This document shows positions 25,087 through 34,862 of a stretch of DNA of 64,000 nt, piece by piece. Origin of the DNA: Candidatus Sericytochromatia bacterium (GTDB lineage Bacteria > Cyanobacteriota > Sericytochromatia > UBA7694). The position numbers were made by a program, and so were the translations under genes. The stretch spans positions 310,001 through 374,000 of the forward strand of contig JADMKE010000024.1 of assembly GCA_018780035.1 (NCBI GenBank), written 5' to 3'. The notes beneath the pieces are model-generated. The model saw only the letters and a program-made list of their open reading frames with translations. It searched no databases and was not told where the DNA came from. Positions within the stretch are counted from its first letter, which is position 1. Every line of letters starts with the position of its first letter.

Positions 25087-25278
25087 CTGTCTGAATCTTT
25101 GATTGAACTTTGTGCTTTGCGCAATCTGGGATTGCTTAACACTCAAATTGCAATTGAACTGGATGTCGAAGCTTTAATGGCGGGCGCTGACAGCCCATCA
25201 TTGCGCTGCTTGGTTGGGTGTTATCCAAGGGACACTTTGGCAAATGTCACACCCTGGCTGGACGCAGAACCTATTTAG
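25087..25278 (+). pseudogene. Short protein-like ORF without a normal start codon
   Basis: The frame from CTG 25087 to TAG 25276 encodes 63 residues with strong protein character (SESLIELCALRNLGLL, ALMAGADSPSLRCLVG). It resembles the N-terminal part of small proteins of the pattern 'LI-LAALRALGLL...AL-AG-DSPALR-LAG'. AGAGGA lies 4 nt before the CTG, exactly where an ATG would be expected, so the start has either mutated or CTG is used. It begins 10 bp after the LysR gene. Family members I recall are longer, so the 3' end may also be lost. Function unknown. Confidence 0.45.
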
Positions 25279-25291
25279 AAAAAATTGACAC

Positions 25292-26107
25292 TTAGCCATT
25301 TTTTAAACGTATCAAGGTTTCTTCAAAGCTGCGCAGCAGCCCTTCGAAAAAACCGGGATTTTGCAATTCTTCGTTGATCTCTTGGCGCAGGGCCAAAGCC
25401 AAAGGAGCCAAACCGCTAAATTCCTGACCATAGACAGCACTAATCACTTCTGGCCATTGTTCCAGTGCCGCCCCCGGATCTGTGCCATCGCGCAATTGAC
25501 GCAGGCGCATACCCGTATATATGGCCAACAGAGCAGCGCAATGGTCTTGGGTGGAGCCCTTTTGCTCAAACAGTTCGTGGTAAACACTGGTAACCCGAAT
25601 CGTGAAGTTGGCCTGGGTGACATAGGCCAAAAATTGGTAGATAAAACAGCGAAAGATTTGGTTATCTGACCCGTCGTTGAGTTCAAGTCTAAAATCTGAG
25701 GCAAAGTGGCTGTCGAGGCCCGGATCAGTGGTATCGTCGATCTTACCCGCATAGCCAGCTTGCCACCAAGCCTGAGTAATCACCTCAAAATCGGGCAATT
25801 TGAGGTCTTTAAAATCACTTAAAAAACTGTTTACAAGTGGGTCTTGAACCACATCCAAGCGGATCTGGTCAAACCACTGCAGGTATTTGAGCGCAAAAGG
25901 CCCCAAAATCACCACAGCCAGGTCTTGCATGACACAATCAGAGGCTTTAAGGGGGTCGTGTAAACCCCAATAGGGCAAGAGCGCCTGTTCTACCAATTGC
26001 CTCCATAAGGCAACCCCTGGAACGCCTTGGTCGCGCAGGGCCCAGGCCTTGGCCTGCAAATGGACAATGGCAGCTTGGCGCGTCGTTAAATCTGGGAAAA
26101 GCAACAT
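25292..26107 (-). CDS. Conserved-looking hypothetical protein
   Basis: 271 residues from the ATG at 26107. Mostly helical, no signal peptide or membrane segment. Two patches stand out: AWWQAGYAGKIDDTTDPGLDSHFASDF, and TSVYHELFEQKGSTQDHCAALLAIYTG, which looks like a conserved helical core. I do not recognise a family. It follows the thioesterase gene by 8 bp and is probably cotranscribed with typA and the thioesterase. Confidence 0.55.
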   Translation of the reverse strand: MLLFPDLTTRQAAIVHLQAKAWALRDQGVPGVALWRQLVEQALLPYWGLHDPLKASDCVMQDLAVVILGPFALKYLQWFDQIRLDVVQDPLVNSFLSDFKDLKLPDFEVITQAWWQAGYAGKIDDTTDPGLDSHFASDFRLELNDGSDNQIFRCFIYQFLAYVTQANFTIRVTSVYHELFEQKGSTQDHCAALLAIYTGMRLRQLRDGTDPGAALEQWPEVISAVYGQEFSGLAPLALALRQEINEELQNPGFFEGLLRSFEETLIRLKNG

Positions 26108-26115
26108 CAAAGCAC

Positions 26116-26595
26116 TTAAACCGAATTGCGGTGGGCACTCATCTCTGCGTCGATACTTTCACGCAGATTCATGAGTTTGAGTGCATATTGTTCCAAAGCC
26201 TGATCTTCAGTTGTCTTGGGCAACCAAGCGGGCACTTCGACCCGCTCGCCTTCGGCATTGACCGCCACAAAGACAATGATGCAATGGGTGGTCTTCTGAT
26301 AGACCCCATCCCGGGGGTCGCAGGCCATCACATCCATCGAAAGATGCAAACTTGTGCGCCCGGTATATATCACCCGGGCTTTGACCTCGACCATATGCCC
26401 GATTAAAATCGGCTTGTAAAAGCGAATCCCACCGACATAAACCGTGACGCAGTATTGACCCGTCCAACCCACAGCACAGGCATACCCGGCCTGATCTATC
26501 CACCTCATCACGGCCCCGCCGTGCACTTTGCCCCCAAAATTAACATCGGTGGGCTCAGCGAGAAAGCGCAGAGTCAGTTCACGGTTGCCTGCCAC
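26116..26595 (-). CDS. Acyl-CoA thioesterase (hotdog fold, YciA/BFIT type)
   Basis: 159 residues. FGGKVHGGAVMRWIDQAGYACA is the hotdog helix with the usual conserved Asp and the N/F-G-x-x-x-G-G motif. VGGIRFYKPILIGHMVEVKARVIYTGRTSLHL and the C-terminal FVAVNAEGERVEVP are typical of acyl-CoA hydrolases. It hydrolyses acyl-CoA to free acid and CoA in the cytoplasm; chain-length preference cannot be read. It sits 6 bp downstream of typA. Confidence 0.8.
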   Translation of the reverse strand: MAGNRELTLRFLAEPTDVNFGGKVHGGAVMRWIDQAGYACAVGWTGQYCVTVYVGGIRFYKPILIGHMVEVKARVIYTGRTSLHLSMDVMACDPRDGVYQKTTHCIIVFVAVNAEGERVEVPAWLPKTTEDQALEQYALKLMNLRESIDAEMSAHRNSV

Positions 26596-26601
26596 TGAAA
26601 A

Positions 26602-28398
26602 TTACCGCTTGGGATTCTTTTTGCGGAAACGGATATTTTTGGGTGTGACTTCGATCAGCTCATCGTCTTTGATATAAGACATGGCCTCTTCCAGGCTCAT
26701 GTGACGGGGTGGCTTGAGGGGAATCAAATCATCTGAACCCGAAGCGCGCATATTGGTCAGCTTTTTGGTCTTGGTGACATTGACGGGCAGCTCTTGGGGC
26801 CGGTTGTGTTCACCCACAATCATTCCCATATACACTTCTGCACCCGGGCCAATAAAGAAGAAACCCCGGTCTTCCAGACCTTGCAGCGCATATGCGGAGC
26901 AAGTACCGGCCTCCATGGACCAAATTGCACCATTGCGATTGTGTTCAAACTCGCCTTTAAAAGGTTTATAAGACTCAAAGGTGCTGCTCATAATCCCCTC
27001 GCCTTTGGTCAGGCGCAGATATTCTGCTGCAAAGCCGATCAGGCCTCGGGCGGGAATCGAGAAGGTCAACACCGAACGGTTTTGTTCGCTGCTCTCCATG
27101 TGGCTCATTTCGCCCTTGCGTTTGCCCAGGGCTTCGATACAGGAGCCGACATAATCAGCGGGGATATCCAACATCAGGGTTTCGAAGGGCTCCATTTTTT
27201 GGCCCTCAATCTCTTTGATAATGACACGCGGACGGCTGAGCTGAAACTCATACCCTTCACGGCGCATGGTTTCGATCAAAATGCCCAAATGCAGCTCACC
27301 GCGACCTGAAACATAAAAGGCATCAGTGGTATCCCCATCTTCAACGCGCAAGCTGAGGTTGCTCAGGGTTTCGCGATAGAGGCGACGGCGCAGGTGGCGG
27401 GTGGTGACAAACTCCCCTTCACGTCCAGCAAAAGGGCTGTCGTTGACCGAGAAGGTCATTTGCAAGGTGGGTTCATCAACGATAATCGGCGGCAAGGGCA
27501 TGGGATTGTTAAGATCTACCAAAGTTTCGCCAATATACAATTCACCCAGACCACTGAAGGCGACGATATCACCAGGCAGGGCCTCGGAGATTTCGTAACG
27601 TTTGAGGCCTTTAAAGCGGTAGAGCTTGGCCACGTTGACCTGACGCACGTTCCCTTCAAGGGTCGCCACACCTATACGGTCATTCAGTCGCAATTGGCCC
27701 TGAACCAAACGGCCAATACCAATATGTCCAACATATTCGTCGTAATCAATATTTGCGACTTGTAATTGCAGGGGCTGATCAGGGAAGGTAATAGGGGCAG
27801 GAACCTGTTCGACAATCACTTCGTAGAGTTCTTGCATATCTGCGTGGGGATGGTCAAGATCCCGCATGGCGGTGCCTTGCATGGCAGAGGCGTAAATCAG
27901 GGGAAAATCGCATTGTTCATCGCTGGCACCGAGTTCAATAAACAAATCCAGGACTTCGTCAACCACTTCGGTGGCACGGGAGAAAGGTCTGTCAATTTTA
28001 TTGACGACCACAATAATCTTGAGTTTTTGCGCCAGCGCTTTGCGCAGTACAAAACGGGTCTGGGGCATGGGGCCTTCGACGGCATCGACGATTAACAATG
28101 CGCCATCGACCATGCCGAGCACACGTTCCACTTCGCCGCCAAAATCTGCGTGGCCAGGGGTATCAACAATATTAATCCGGGTATCGTAATAGTCAATTGC
28201 GGTGTTTTTTGCCAAGATAGTGATACCACGTTCGCGTTCAAGATCGTTGGAATCCATGACCCGTTCTGTGAGTTTTTCGTGGGGCTGGAAAGTGCCGCTT
28301 TGGCGCAGCAGACAGTCTACCAAGGTGGTTTTGCCATGGTCGACGTGGGCAATGACTGCGACATTACGCAGGGGAAGGGTGGAAACAGCAACGGTCAT
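26602..28398 (-). CDS. typA: Translational GTPase TypA/BipA
   Basis: 598 residues from the ATG at 28398, chosen because AAGGA sits 7 nt upstream; a TTG seven codons earlier is less likely. GTPase motifs: [20 protein letters not shown], and NKIDRP. Effector and C-terminal domains with [20 protein letters not shown] and [22 protein letters not shown] are diagnostic of TypA/BipA. It acts on the 70S ribosome in assembly and stress or cold adaptation. Full length, no anomalies. First gene of a minus-strand operon with the thioesterase and the hypothetical gene. Confidence 0.95.
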   Translation of the reverse strand: MTVAVSTLPLRNVAVIAHVDHGKTTLVDCLLRQSGTFQPHEKLTERVMDSNDLERERGITILAKNTAIDYYDTRINIVDTPGHADFGGEVERVLGMVDGALLIVDAVEGPMPQTRFVLRKALAQKLKIIVVVNKIDRPFSRATEVVDEVLDLFIELGASDEQCDFPLIYASAMQGTAMRDLDHPHADMQELYEVIVEQVPAPITFPDQPLQLQVANIDYDEYVGHIGIGRLVQGQLRLNDRIGVATLEGNVRQVNVAKLYRFKGLKRYEISEALPGDIVAFSGLGELYIGETLVDLNNPMPLPPIIVDEPTLQMTFSVNDSPFAGREGEFVTTRHLRRRLYRETLSNLSLRVEDGDTTDAFYVSGRGELHLGILIETMRREGYEFQLSRPRVIIKEIEGQKMEPFETLMLDIPADYVGSCIEALGKRKGEMSHMESSEQNRSVLTFSIPARGLIGFAAEYLRLTKGEGIMSSTFESYKPFKGEFEHNRNGAIWSMEAGTCSAYALQGLEDRGFFFIGPGAEVYMGMIVGEHNRPQELPVNVTKTKKLTNMRASGSDDLIPLKPPRHMSLEEAMSYIKDDELIEVTPKNIRFRKKNPKR

Positions 28399-28568
28399 AA
28401 AGGTATCCTTTTGAATCAAGCGGTTTGGTTTATTTTTGTTTGAAAAGACATTATAACAAGCTTAAGAACACGAATTAAAGGGGATAGCCCAGGCAAAACC
28501 CAATGAAAATGCACATGCCCCCGGAACTGTGTTAAGGTTGTAAACAAATTTGGACTGGCATTGGAAGC

Positions 28569-29372
28569 ATGAAAGAACTATACAGCCAAGAATTCCCTTC
28601 ACAGAACAACACAGAAAATCCCCCCCTGGCCATCTTACACGGCCTGTTTGGTTCGGGTCGGAATTGGCTGACCATCGCCAAAGAACTGTCAGATCAGCGC
28701 GCCGTTTGGTTGGTTGACCAACGCAACCACGGCAAATCGCCCCATCAGACAGAAATGGATCTGGATCTGCTCTCGCAAGACCTGCTCGATTGGCGCCAAA
28801 ACAAAAATTTACAATCCCTGAGTTTAATTGGGCACTCGTTGGGGGGCCAAGTTGCCATGGCTTATGCACTGCGCTATTACCCCAGTTATCTCAGCCACTT
28901 GATCATTGTTGATGTGGCGCCAAAGGCTTACGACCCCGATCGTTTTAAATTTCTTTCAGATCTCAAACAGTTGCAACTCGACAATTTACACAGCCGGGCC
29001 GAGGCCGATCAGCTTTTGCAAGCAGCCATTCCCGACCGTGAGACCCGCCAATTTCTGCTCTCCAATTTGATCCGCAACCCAGAGAACCAATTTGTATGGC
29101 AAATGAATTTGGGGGCGATTATTTCACAGTTGGAGGTCCTCAGTCAAAGTCCTTTGAGTCTCTTTGATGAAGCCCCAGAACCCTTTCAAGAATGCCCCGT
29201 GCTGTTTATTCGCGGGGGTCAATCAGATTATATCCAGTCAAGCGATGAGCGGGTGATCCTGAAACAATTTCCCGAAGCAGAAATAATCACGGTCCCAGAG
29301 GCAGGACATTGGGTCCATTACCAGCAACCAGAAGCGTTTGTGCAAATTGTCAGGGACTTTCTCAAGCCCTGA
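28569..29372 (+). CDS. Alpha/beta hydrolase, YbfF-like esterase
   Basis: 267 residues, no leader. LAILHGLFGSGRNWLTIAKEL gives the oxyanion HG, then VDQRNHGKSPH, the nucleophile elbow LIGHSLGGQVAMAYA, an acid in FIRGGQSDYI, and the His in PEAGHWVHYQQPE. This matches the YbfF/ABHD11 group of small esterases, which hydrolyse short acyl esters or acyl-CoA. Substrate unknown. Divergent from typA. Confidence 0.8.
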   Translation: MKELYSQEFPSQNNTENPPLAILHGLFGSGRNWLTIAKELSDQRAVWLVDQRNHGKSPHQTEMDLDLLSQDLLDWRQNKNLQSLSLIGHSLGGQVAMAYALRYYPSYLSHLIIVDVAPKAYDPDRFKFLSDLKQLQLDNLHSRAEADQLLQAAIPDRETRQFLLSNLIRNPENQFVWQMNLGAIISQLEVLSQSPLSLFDEAPEPFQECPVLFIRGGQSDYIQSSDERVILKQFPEAEIITVPEAGHWVHYQQPEAFVQIVRDFLKP

Positions 29373-29383
29373 GTTGCAAATGG

Positions 29384-31618
29384 TTAAAGCTGCATCTGGG
29401 ATTGCCCTAAAACCAGGGAAGAATCGGCTTCGACGACAAAATACCAGCCCAAACTGCTCAGTCGGTAATAGACGGTCAAACGCTTGTTGCTACCAAAATC
29501 GCTGGTGAGAGTGCCGCTATTTACCTTGTCCCGGATCGCTTTAACCACCTCCGGATTCGCATAGGGCCGGGTCAATAATTGCTCGTTTATCCCCAATCTG
29601 CGCTGGGGTTTGAGCGCATCGCCACTGCGCAGGATCACATTTCCTGCTTCGTTGAGCAAATAGCTGGTTTTGACAGCGGGCACATCGGGCAAGCGCAAAA
29701 AGGCTTTATCGAGTACGTTAATGCGGATATCCAAGCCGACCGTACCCAAAAAATGCTGGTCTGCGTTAAAAATCCCCCGGGTACAGGGAATCATCAGCCC
29801 CCCGGTCTCTCCGGTATCGTCGTAAGGCGCGCCCCAGACGATTTCATGGCGGTTGAGCGATTGTAAATAATAGGAACGGGCGCGCGGTTCATAGCCATCT
29901 GCGGTCTCCTCTGCGCCCGGATAAAAATATTCAATGCCCTGTTTGAGACAAATATAGGCCCAAATCACAGGCACACCGCGCAAAGTTAATTGTTCCCGCC
30001 ATTGCTTTTCAGACAGGGGTTTGCCCTCGAACCCACTCTTCATTAAAACCGTTTTTAGGGCCCCACGCAGCGGAGCAACACGATTCAACAGCGGTGCGAC
30101 CGATTGGGGTGTGACCCCTGGTGAAAGTAAAAACACGGGCCAATTTGGGCTGATTTCCCCTTCGTAATAGGGTGAGTGCATCAAATCTGGGGGGTCGAAG
30201 CGTTTTTGAGGGGGTTTGACTTGGGGATCATTCAGATACCAAGTCTCTTGCCCCTGTTCTCTCTGGCTCAGGGCATAGGTGGTGGCCTCCGCCAAGCCCT
30301 GCACCAAAGCCTCCATTTTTTGGAAATGGCTGTCGAGCCGTTGGCCCTGTTCTGAAATTCGTGCAATAAATTTCAACATGGCCGCTTCGCGCCGTCGGGA
30401 TTGCACAAGTTTTTGCTGGCGATCTCCCAATTCCCAAATCACAGCCCCAGAGGCACAGAGCAAAACCGACAACAAAATCATCAGCGACAATTCTCGGTGT
30501 CGCCCAACCCAGCGTACCCCTCTGCGCCAAACATTGTCGGGCCGCACCACAGGCGCTTCGCCCCTAAGATAGCGGCGTAAATCTTCGCTAAAGGCTTTGA
30601 CACTGTCATAACGCTGTTCAGGCTTGCGCTCGGTGGCTTTGTCGACAATCGCCATCAACTCAGTGGGAATTTGGCGATGGGCAACGTAGGCCCGCCAGGG
30701 TTCTTTTTCTGCTTTAAGTACTTTTTTTAAGAGTTCGACTTGGCTTGTAGCTGAAAAAGCAGGTTTAAGTGTGATCAATTCAAACAGAATCAGGCCCAAG
30801 GAAAAGAGATCACTGCGGCCATCTAAATGGGCATTTTTTCCCGCTGCCTGCTGGGGTGACATATAGCGTGGCGTGCCTAAAACTTGGCCCAATTGGGTGG
30901 TTTCTCCCATTTCTTCGCCTTCAACCAGGGGGGGCTGAATCCAGTCCAAAACGGAGAGGTCTTGGGTATTGGGGTCTTCGCGCATGACCCGCGCAATCCC
31001 CCAATCCATGACATAGACTTCGTTATAACGTCCAAGCATTAAATTGGCAGGTTTGAGATCACGGTGGATCACGCCTTTGTTGTGGGCATAGGCCACTGCA
31101 TCACAGACCTTGAGAAAGTTTTCCAATAATTGAGACAGGTCATGTTCAAGATCTGGTTGCTGACCCTGGTCATAAAAGGCGCGGGTCTCAGCCATCAAGG
31201 TTTTGAAGGTTTTGCCTTGCACCAATTTCATCGAATAAGCCAAAGAGCCGTCACTCTGAGCTTCCATGCCATAAATAGGTACTATATTGGGATGATCAAG
31301 TTGGGCTGTGATTTGGGCCTCGCGCAAAAAACGTGCAGTGGCAATGCTGTTGTCTTTGCCCAAGAGCTGTTTGTAAGCCACCTTGCGTTGCAGGTCGCGG
31401 TCACGGGCCAAATGTACCAAACCCATCGCCCCTTTGCCCAACATGCCCAAAAAATCGTAGTGGGAGCGAGCAATTTCTGTCGAGGCAGGGTTTTCTGTCG
31501 CGCCCAGTTCCAACTTCGGGTGATGCGCCAAGATCACCGTTTCAACGAAGGCTTCACTTTCGTCTAAGGGCGTGAGTTCCAACTCATCGCCAAGGTAGAT
31601 TGGCAACCCAAAATCCAT
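29384..31618 (-). CDS. Transmembrane Ser/Thr protein kinase with Cache sensor
   Basis: 744 residues. The cytoplasmic Hanks-type kinase spans about residues 54-350: glycine loop GKGAMGLVHL, ATP lysine K83 (VAYKQLL), catalytic loop H185-RDLKPANLML. The metal motif is DWG (D205-G207) in place of DFG, as in some bacterial kinases. LGTPRYMSPQQAAGKN is the activation-loop end. One membrane helix lies at about 377-396, followed by a coiled segment. The C-terminal extracytoplasmic part is dCache-like (YEPRARSYYLQSL, GAPYDDTGETGGLMI, LGTVGLDIRINVLDK). It probably phosphorylates intracellular targets in response to a small ligand outside. It lies 3 bp downstream of the NTF2/VOC gene, and the PP2C at 18034 could oppose it. 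Confidence 0.9.
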   Translation of the reverse strand: MDFGLPIYLGDELELTPLDESEAFVETVILAHHPKLELGATENPASTEIARSHYDFLGMLGKGAMGLVHLARDRDLQRKVAYKQLLGKDNSIATARFLREAQITAQLDHPNIVPIYGMEAQSDGSLAYSMKLVQGKTFKTLMAETRAFYDQGQQPDLEHDLSQLLENFLKVCDAVAYAHNKGVIHRDLKPANLMLGRYNEVYVMDWGIARVMREDPNTQDLSVLDWIQPPLVEGEEMGETTQLGQVLGTPRYMSPQQAAGKNAHLDGRSDLFSLGLILFELITLKPAFSATSQVELLKKVLKAEKEPWRAYVAHRQIPTELMAIVDKATERKPEQRYDSVKAFSEDLRRYLRGEAPVVRPDNVWRRGVRWVGRHRELSLMILLSVLLCASGAVIWELGDRQQKLVQSRRREAAMLKFIARISEQGQRLDSHFQKMEALVQGLAEATTYALSQREQGQETWYLNDPQVKPPQKRFDPPDLMHSPYYEGEISPNWPVFLLSPGVTPQSVAPLLNRVAPLRGALKTVLMKSGFEGKPLSEKQWREQLTLRGVPVIWAYICLKQGIEYFYPGAEETADGYEPRARSYYLQSLNRHEIVWGAPYDDTGETGGLMIPCTRGIFNADQHFLGTVGLDIRINVLDKAFLRLPDVPAVKTSYLLNEAGNVILRSGDALKPQRRLGINEQLLTRPYANPEVVKAIRDKVNSGTLTSDFGSNKRLTVYYRLSSLGWYFVVEADSSLVLGQSQMQL

Positions 31619-31621
31619 GGT

Positions 31622-33442
31622 TTATTTGCGCCTGCCAGTGTATTCACTGAAAATCACCCCATTGCCATCGCTGTCGGTGGCATAGACCTGCAGGTATCCC
31701 GGATGGGAATCCAGACCAGATTTGGTATTGATCGCAGGCACAATCGGAAAACTGGATTTCTGATTCTTGAGATACTGAAAAGTGTCCTGGGCGGAATGCA
31801 CCCAGAAGCTCACATAGCCATTGGTTTTATTCGGTCGGGGCAATTGATCCGCCTCGACATCAGCTGTATAGATGCCAAAAACACATTTATTGCTCCAATA
31901 ACCGCGCCAATCGGTATCTGTATAGGGTTTACCCAAATCCAGTGTTTGTGTATAAAATTTTTCGGCACGGGCCAAATCCGGGACAGGGTAACCGGTATAG
32001 TCCAGCTCGAGCACAGGACGTGAGGTGCTGTTGTTTTGGACGATCATGCTCTGTTTTAATTTGAATTGGGCATCAAAGATTTGGCTGACAAAGGCTTTGT
32101 CTTGAAAAGCATGATCTCCTGTGCCTTTAAGAGTCATGGCATAACTCACCAGCGTATCTGTGCCCATTTTGCGCAAGGATTGCCCAGAAACAGACATCTG
32201 GGCTTTGAGGCCCTTGGGCCCGCGATCGTATCTGGCCCAATAGACCGAATCCAAAGCCTTTAAAATAGCTGTTTTTCCCGATTCAAGCCCACGCACACGG
32301 GTGCGATTATCGTCAAACCAAGTGGTGGTCGGCCCCAAGAAGTTACCCAGCGCCTGTTTGTCTGTGCGCAGCCAACTTTCGGCCAGGGATTTCGCAGCAC
32401 GAATGGCTGGGTCATTACCGAGAAAACCAGACACTTTTGGCTCTGCATGGTTGTCTGAACTGAGAAAGACTTTTTGCATGATCACAAAGAGATTGCCCGC
32501 AGGATCTTTAGAGATAAAATAGGGGTCTGGCCCTTGCATTTTAAATTGGTTGTCGGTTCCTGCCAAAAATGGCACACCTTTGGCTTTGAGACGCTCACGC
32601 TCGGCCTTGATATCAGCGACATAAAACAGACCATAACCATTGGGCCAGCCCTTGTGAAGGGTGGTTAGGCCATCTAAGCGCTTGGCGTCGAGTACAAAAT
32701 GTGAACCATTGAGATTAAATGCCACCCGGTCGGGGGTGCGCAAGACGGGGTCCCCCATCAGCGGTTTGTAAAATTGCAGGGCTTTGGGCAAATTATTGAC
32801 GGGATAAACAAAGTCAAACTCAAAATTCTCTTCACCGGGGCTCTCGTCTTCAATTTGGTAATTGAGACTCCAACTGTCGATCATCTGGGTGAGCTTCCAT
32901 TGCCCTGCCTGTTTGGCAAAGGTCATCAATACCAGGCCCTGATCGTCGTAATTCCAACGTGAGCCCCCTTCAATTTCAACCCAATAACGCAGGCTCGCTG
33001 TGGTTGGTGCAGCGGGATTGTCGACGGCAATTTCGAGCTTTTGCAGGGTCATTTTTTCAGAAATTTCCCGATTGGGTCGCTCAAAGGCCTGCCACTCTTT
33101 ATCGAGCCCGCCAATAAAAGCGGCAGCCCCTGTTTGAACCCCGCCCGCTCGGTGGCTCATACGCAACAAATCTTTTGCCACCGCCTGTGCCAATTTGGCT
33201 TTGTTCATGTGCAGATAATGCTCCCAATAGGCCTTGAGAGCCGCGGTTAAAGCCGCTTGGTCTGACGACTTGGCATTGCCGCCAGAGATTTGATCCGGCT
33301 TTAAAATTACCTGGGCGGGAACGGTTTCACCCGCATCGGAATGGTCTGGGGCCGACAGGGCAGATAGGATTGGGAAAGTGATGGGGAGTGTAAACAGGGA
33401 AGCGGCCAAGGCAAAACGGGAAAAAGTCAAAGCCATAAACAT
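31622..33442 (-). CDS. Exported protein with duplicated NTF2-like/VOC domain pairs
   Basis: 606 residues. An N-terminal Sec signal peptide (FALAASLFTLPITFPILSALSA) is followed by an alternating array: NTF2/SnoaL-like (about 45-185, AALTAALKAYWEHYLHMNKA...), glyoxalase/VOC (about 200-320, FVYPVNNLPKALQFYKPLMG...), a second NTF2-like unit (about 345-465, SLAESWLRTDKQALGNFLG...) and a second VOC unit (about 475-606, YPVPDLARAEKFYTQTLDLG...DSDGNGVIFSEYTGR). The whole NTF2-VOC pair seems to have duplicated and diverged. VOC domains often bind metal and small ligands, NTF2 folds bind hydrophobic ligands. No catalytic assignment is safe. It directly precedes the Cache kinase in one operon, so it might be a ligand-binding partner. 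Confidence 0.7.
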   Translation of the reverse strand: MFMALTFSRFALAASLFTLPITFPILSALSAPDHSDAGETVPAQVILKPDQISGGNAKSSDQAALTAALKAYWEHYLHMNKAKLAQAVAKDLLRMSHRAGGVQTGAAAFIGGLDKEWQAFERPNREISEKMTLQKLEIAVDNPAAPTTASLRYWVEIEGGSRWNYDDQGLVLMTFAKQAGQWKLTQMIDSWSLNYQIEDESPGEENFEFDFVYPVNNLPKALQFYKPLMGDPVLRTPDRVAFNLNGSHFVLDAKRLDGLTTLHKGWPNGYGLFYVADIKAERERLKAKGVPFLAGTDNQFKMQGPDPYFISKDPAGNLFVIMQKVFLSSDNHAEPKVSGFLGNDPAIRAAKSLAESWLRTDKQALGNFLGPTTTWFDDNRTRVRGLESGKTAILKALDSVYWARYDRGPKGLKAQMSVSGQSLRKMGTDTLVSYAMTLKGTGDHAFQDKAFVSQIFDAQFKLKQSMIVQNNSTSRPVLELDYTGYPVPDLARAEKFYTQTLDLGKPYTDTDWRGYWSNKCVFGIYTADVEADQLPRPNKTNGYVSFWVHSAQDTFQYLKNQKSSFPIVPAINTKSGLDSHPGYLQVYATDSDGNGVIFSEYTGRRK

Positions 33443-33581
33443 AACTCCTAAGCGGGTGATGGGGTGTGTATCATTATGCCTGATTTAGTTTGAATAACAA
33501 GACGCGTTGGATATCTCAATGCCGTTCATGATTCATTGAACGAAAATTGGGGCTGTGCCGTTTGATTATTTTGAAAAAGAA

Positions 33582-34862
33582 CTAGAGGCCATCTGAACTT
33601 GCGGCAACCCGCAAGCGGGCTTCTCGAACCTTGTCTTTTTTGCTTTTGCGTTTGCCTTTAACGGGCAGCGGTCCTTTGTTTGGGACTGCAGCCTCGTTTT
33701 CAATCGGAGAATCAGTCGGTTCAAAGCCTGGGATATGTTCCCTTTCGAGCTGAATACCCGCCCGCTTTTCAATCAGCTTAAAATGGGCAGCGCTCTCTGC
33801 GCTGATCAGCGAGATGGCCATGCCCACTTTACCCGCACGGGCCGTACGGCCAATGCGGTGGATATAGTCAGCGGGAGAGCGGGGCAAATCGAAGTTCACC
33901 ACATGGCTGATCTCCTCAAAATCCAAACCACGCGAAGCGATATCTGTGGCAATCAGGACCTGGGCACGTTTGTTTTCAAAAAACTGCAGGGCCGCAACCC
34001 GCTCGATTTGGTCGAGATCGCCATGAAAAGCCACCGCTTTGAGTCCGTCTTTTTTGAGTTTTGTGGCCAAATTTGCAGCAGCACGTTTGCTGCCAACAAA
34101 AACCACCGTTTGTGCCCAATTTTCTGTTTTGAGCAAATGGCGCAATAAGCGCCCCCGATTTGCAGTATCCACTTCAATCACCCGCTGTTGGATCCGATCA
34201 AGGGTGGGTGCTGCCTGCTCGACGCGAACAGGAATTGGATCGGTTAAAACTTTCAAGGTCAAAACTCTAACTTTTTCTGGAAAAGTAGCTGAAAACAGCA
34301 ATGTTTGGCGTTTGTTGGGCAGTATCTGCAACAGTTTTTCAAGCTCCTCAGCAAAGCCCAGCGAAAGCATTTTATCCGCTTCATCCAAGACCAAAAGTGC
34401 GAGTTGATGCAGATGAATTTCTTGTTTACCATACAAGTCCAACAAGCGACCCGGCGTGGCAACAACAATATCGGCCCCCTTACGCAAGGCATTCGTTTGT
34501 GTCTCAGTCTCTTCTCCGCCGATAATGGCGTGTATGCGTGGTTTGGGTGTGAGAAATTGACCATAAGAGCCAAAAGCGGAGGCCACTTGCAAGGCCAATT
34601 CTCGGGTTGGAGTCAGAACCAAAGTGTGAACATTGTGTGAGGCTTGAGAGCCGGATTTGGCATTGGCATCGGCCCAAAACTGCAGAGCGGGCAAAGCAAA
34701 TGCAGCCGTTTTGCCAGTGCCTGTTTGGGCTTGGGCAAGCAAATCATGTCCTGCCAGAATCAAGGGAATGGCAAGGGATTGAATGGGGGTGGGAGAGGGA
34801 TATGCGGCTTTGTCGAGCGCACGAAGCAGGGGTTCAGGCAGTTCAAGAGACTTAAATGTCAT
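33582..34862 (-). CDS. DEAD-box RNA helicase, RhlE-like
   Basis: 426 residues. Ordered helicase motifs: Q motif SPTPIQSLAIP, I AQTGTGKTAAF, Ia PTRELALQV, II VLDEADKML, III SATFPE, V ATDIASRGLD, VI HRIGRTARAGK. A basic C-terminal tail (KGKRKSKKDKVREARLR) is typical of RhlE/CsdA-type helicases that unwind short RNA duplexes in ribosome assembly or mRNA turnover. Stands alone on the minus strand. Confidence 0.9.
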   Translation of the reverse strand: MTFKSLELPEPLLRALDKAAYPSPTPIQSLAIPLILAGHDLLAQAQTGTGKTAAFALPALQFWADANAKSGSQASHNVHTLVLTPTRELALQVASAFGSYGQFLTPKPRIHAIIGGEETETQTNALRKGADIVVATPGRLLDLYGKQEIHLHQLALLVLDEADKMLSLGFAEELEKLLQILPNKRQTLLFSATFPEKVRVLTLKVLTDPIPVRVEQAAPTLDRIQQRVIEVDTANRGRLLRHLLKTENWAQTVVFVGSKRAAANLATKLKKDGLKAVAFHGDLDQIERVAALQFFENKRAQVLIATDIASRGLDFEEISHVVNFDLPRSPADYIHRIGRTARAGKVGMAISLISAESAAHFKLIEKRAGIQLEREHIPGFEPTDSPIENEAAVPNKGPLPVKGKRKSKKDKVREARLRVAASSDGL

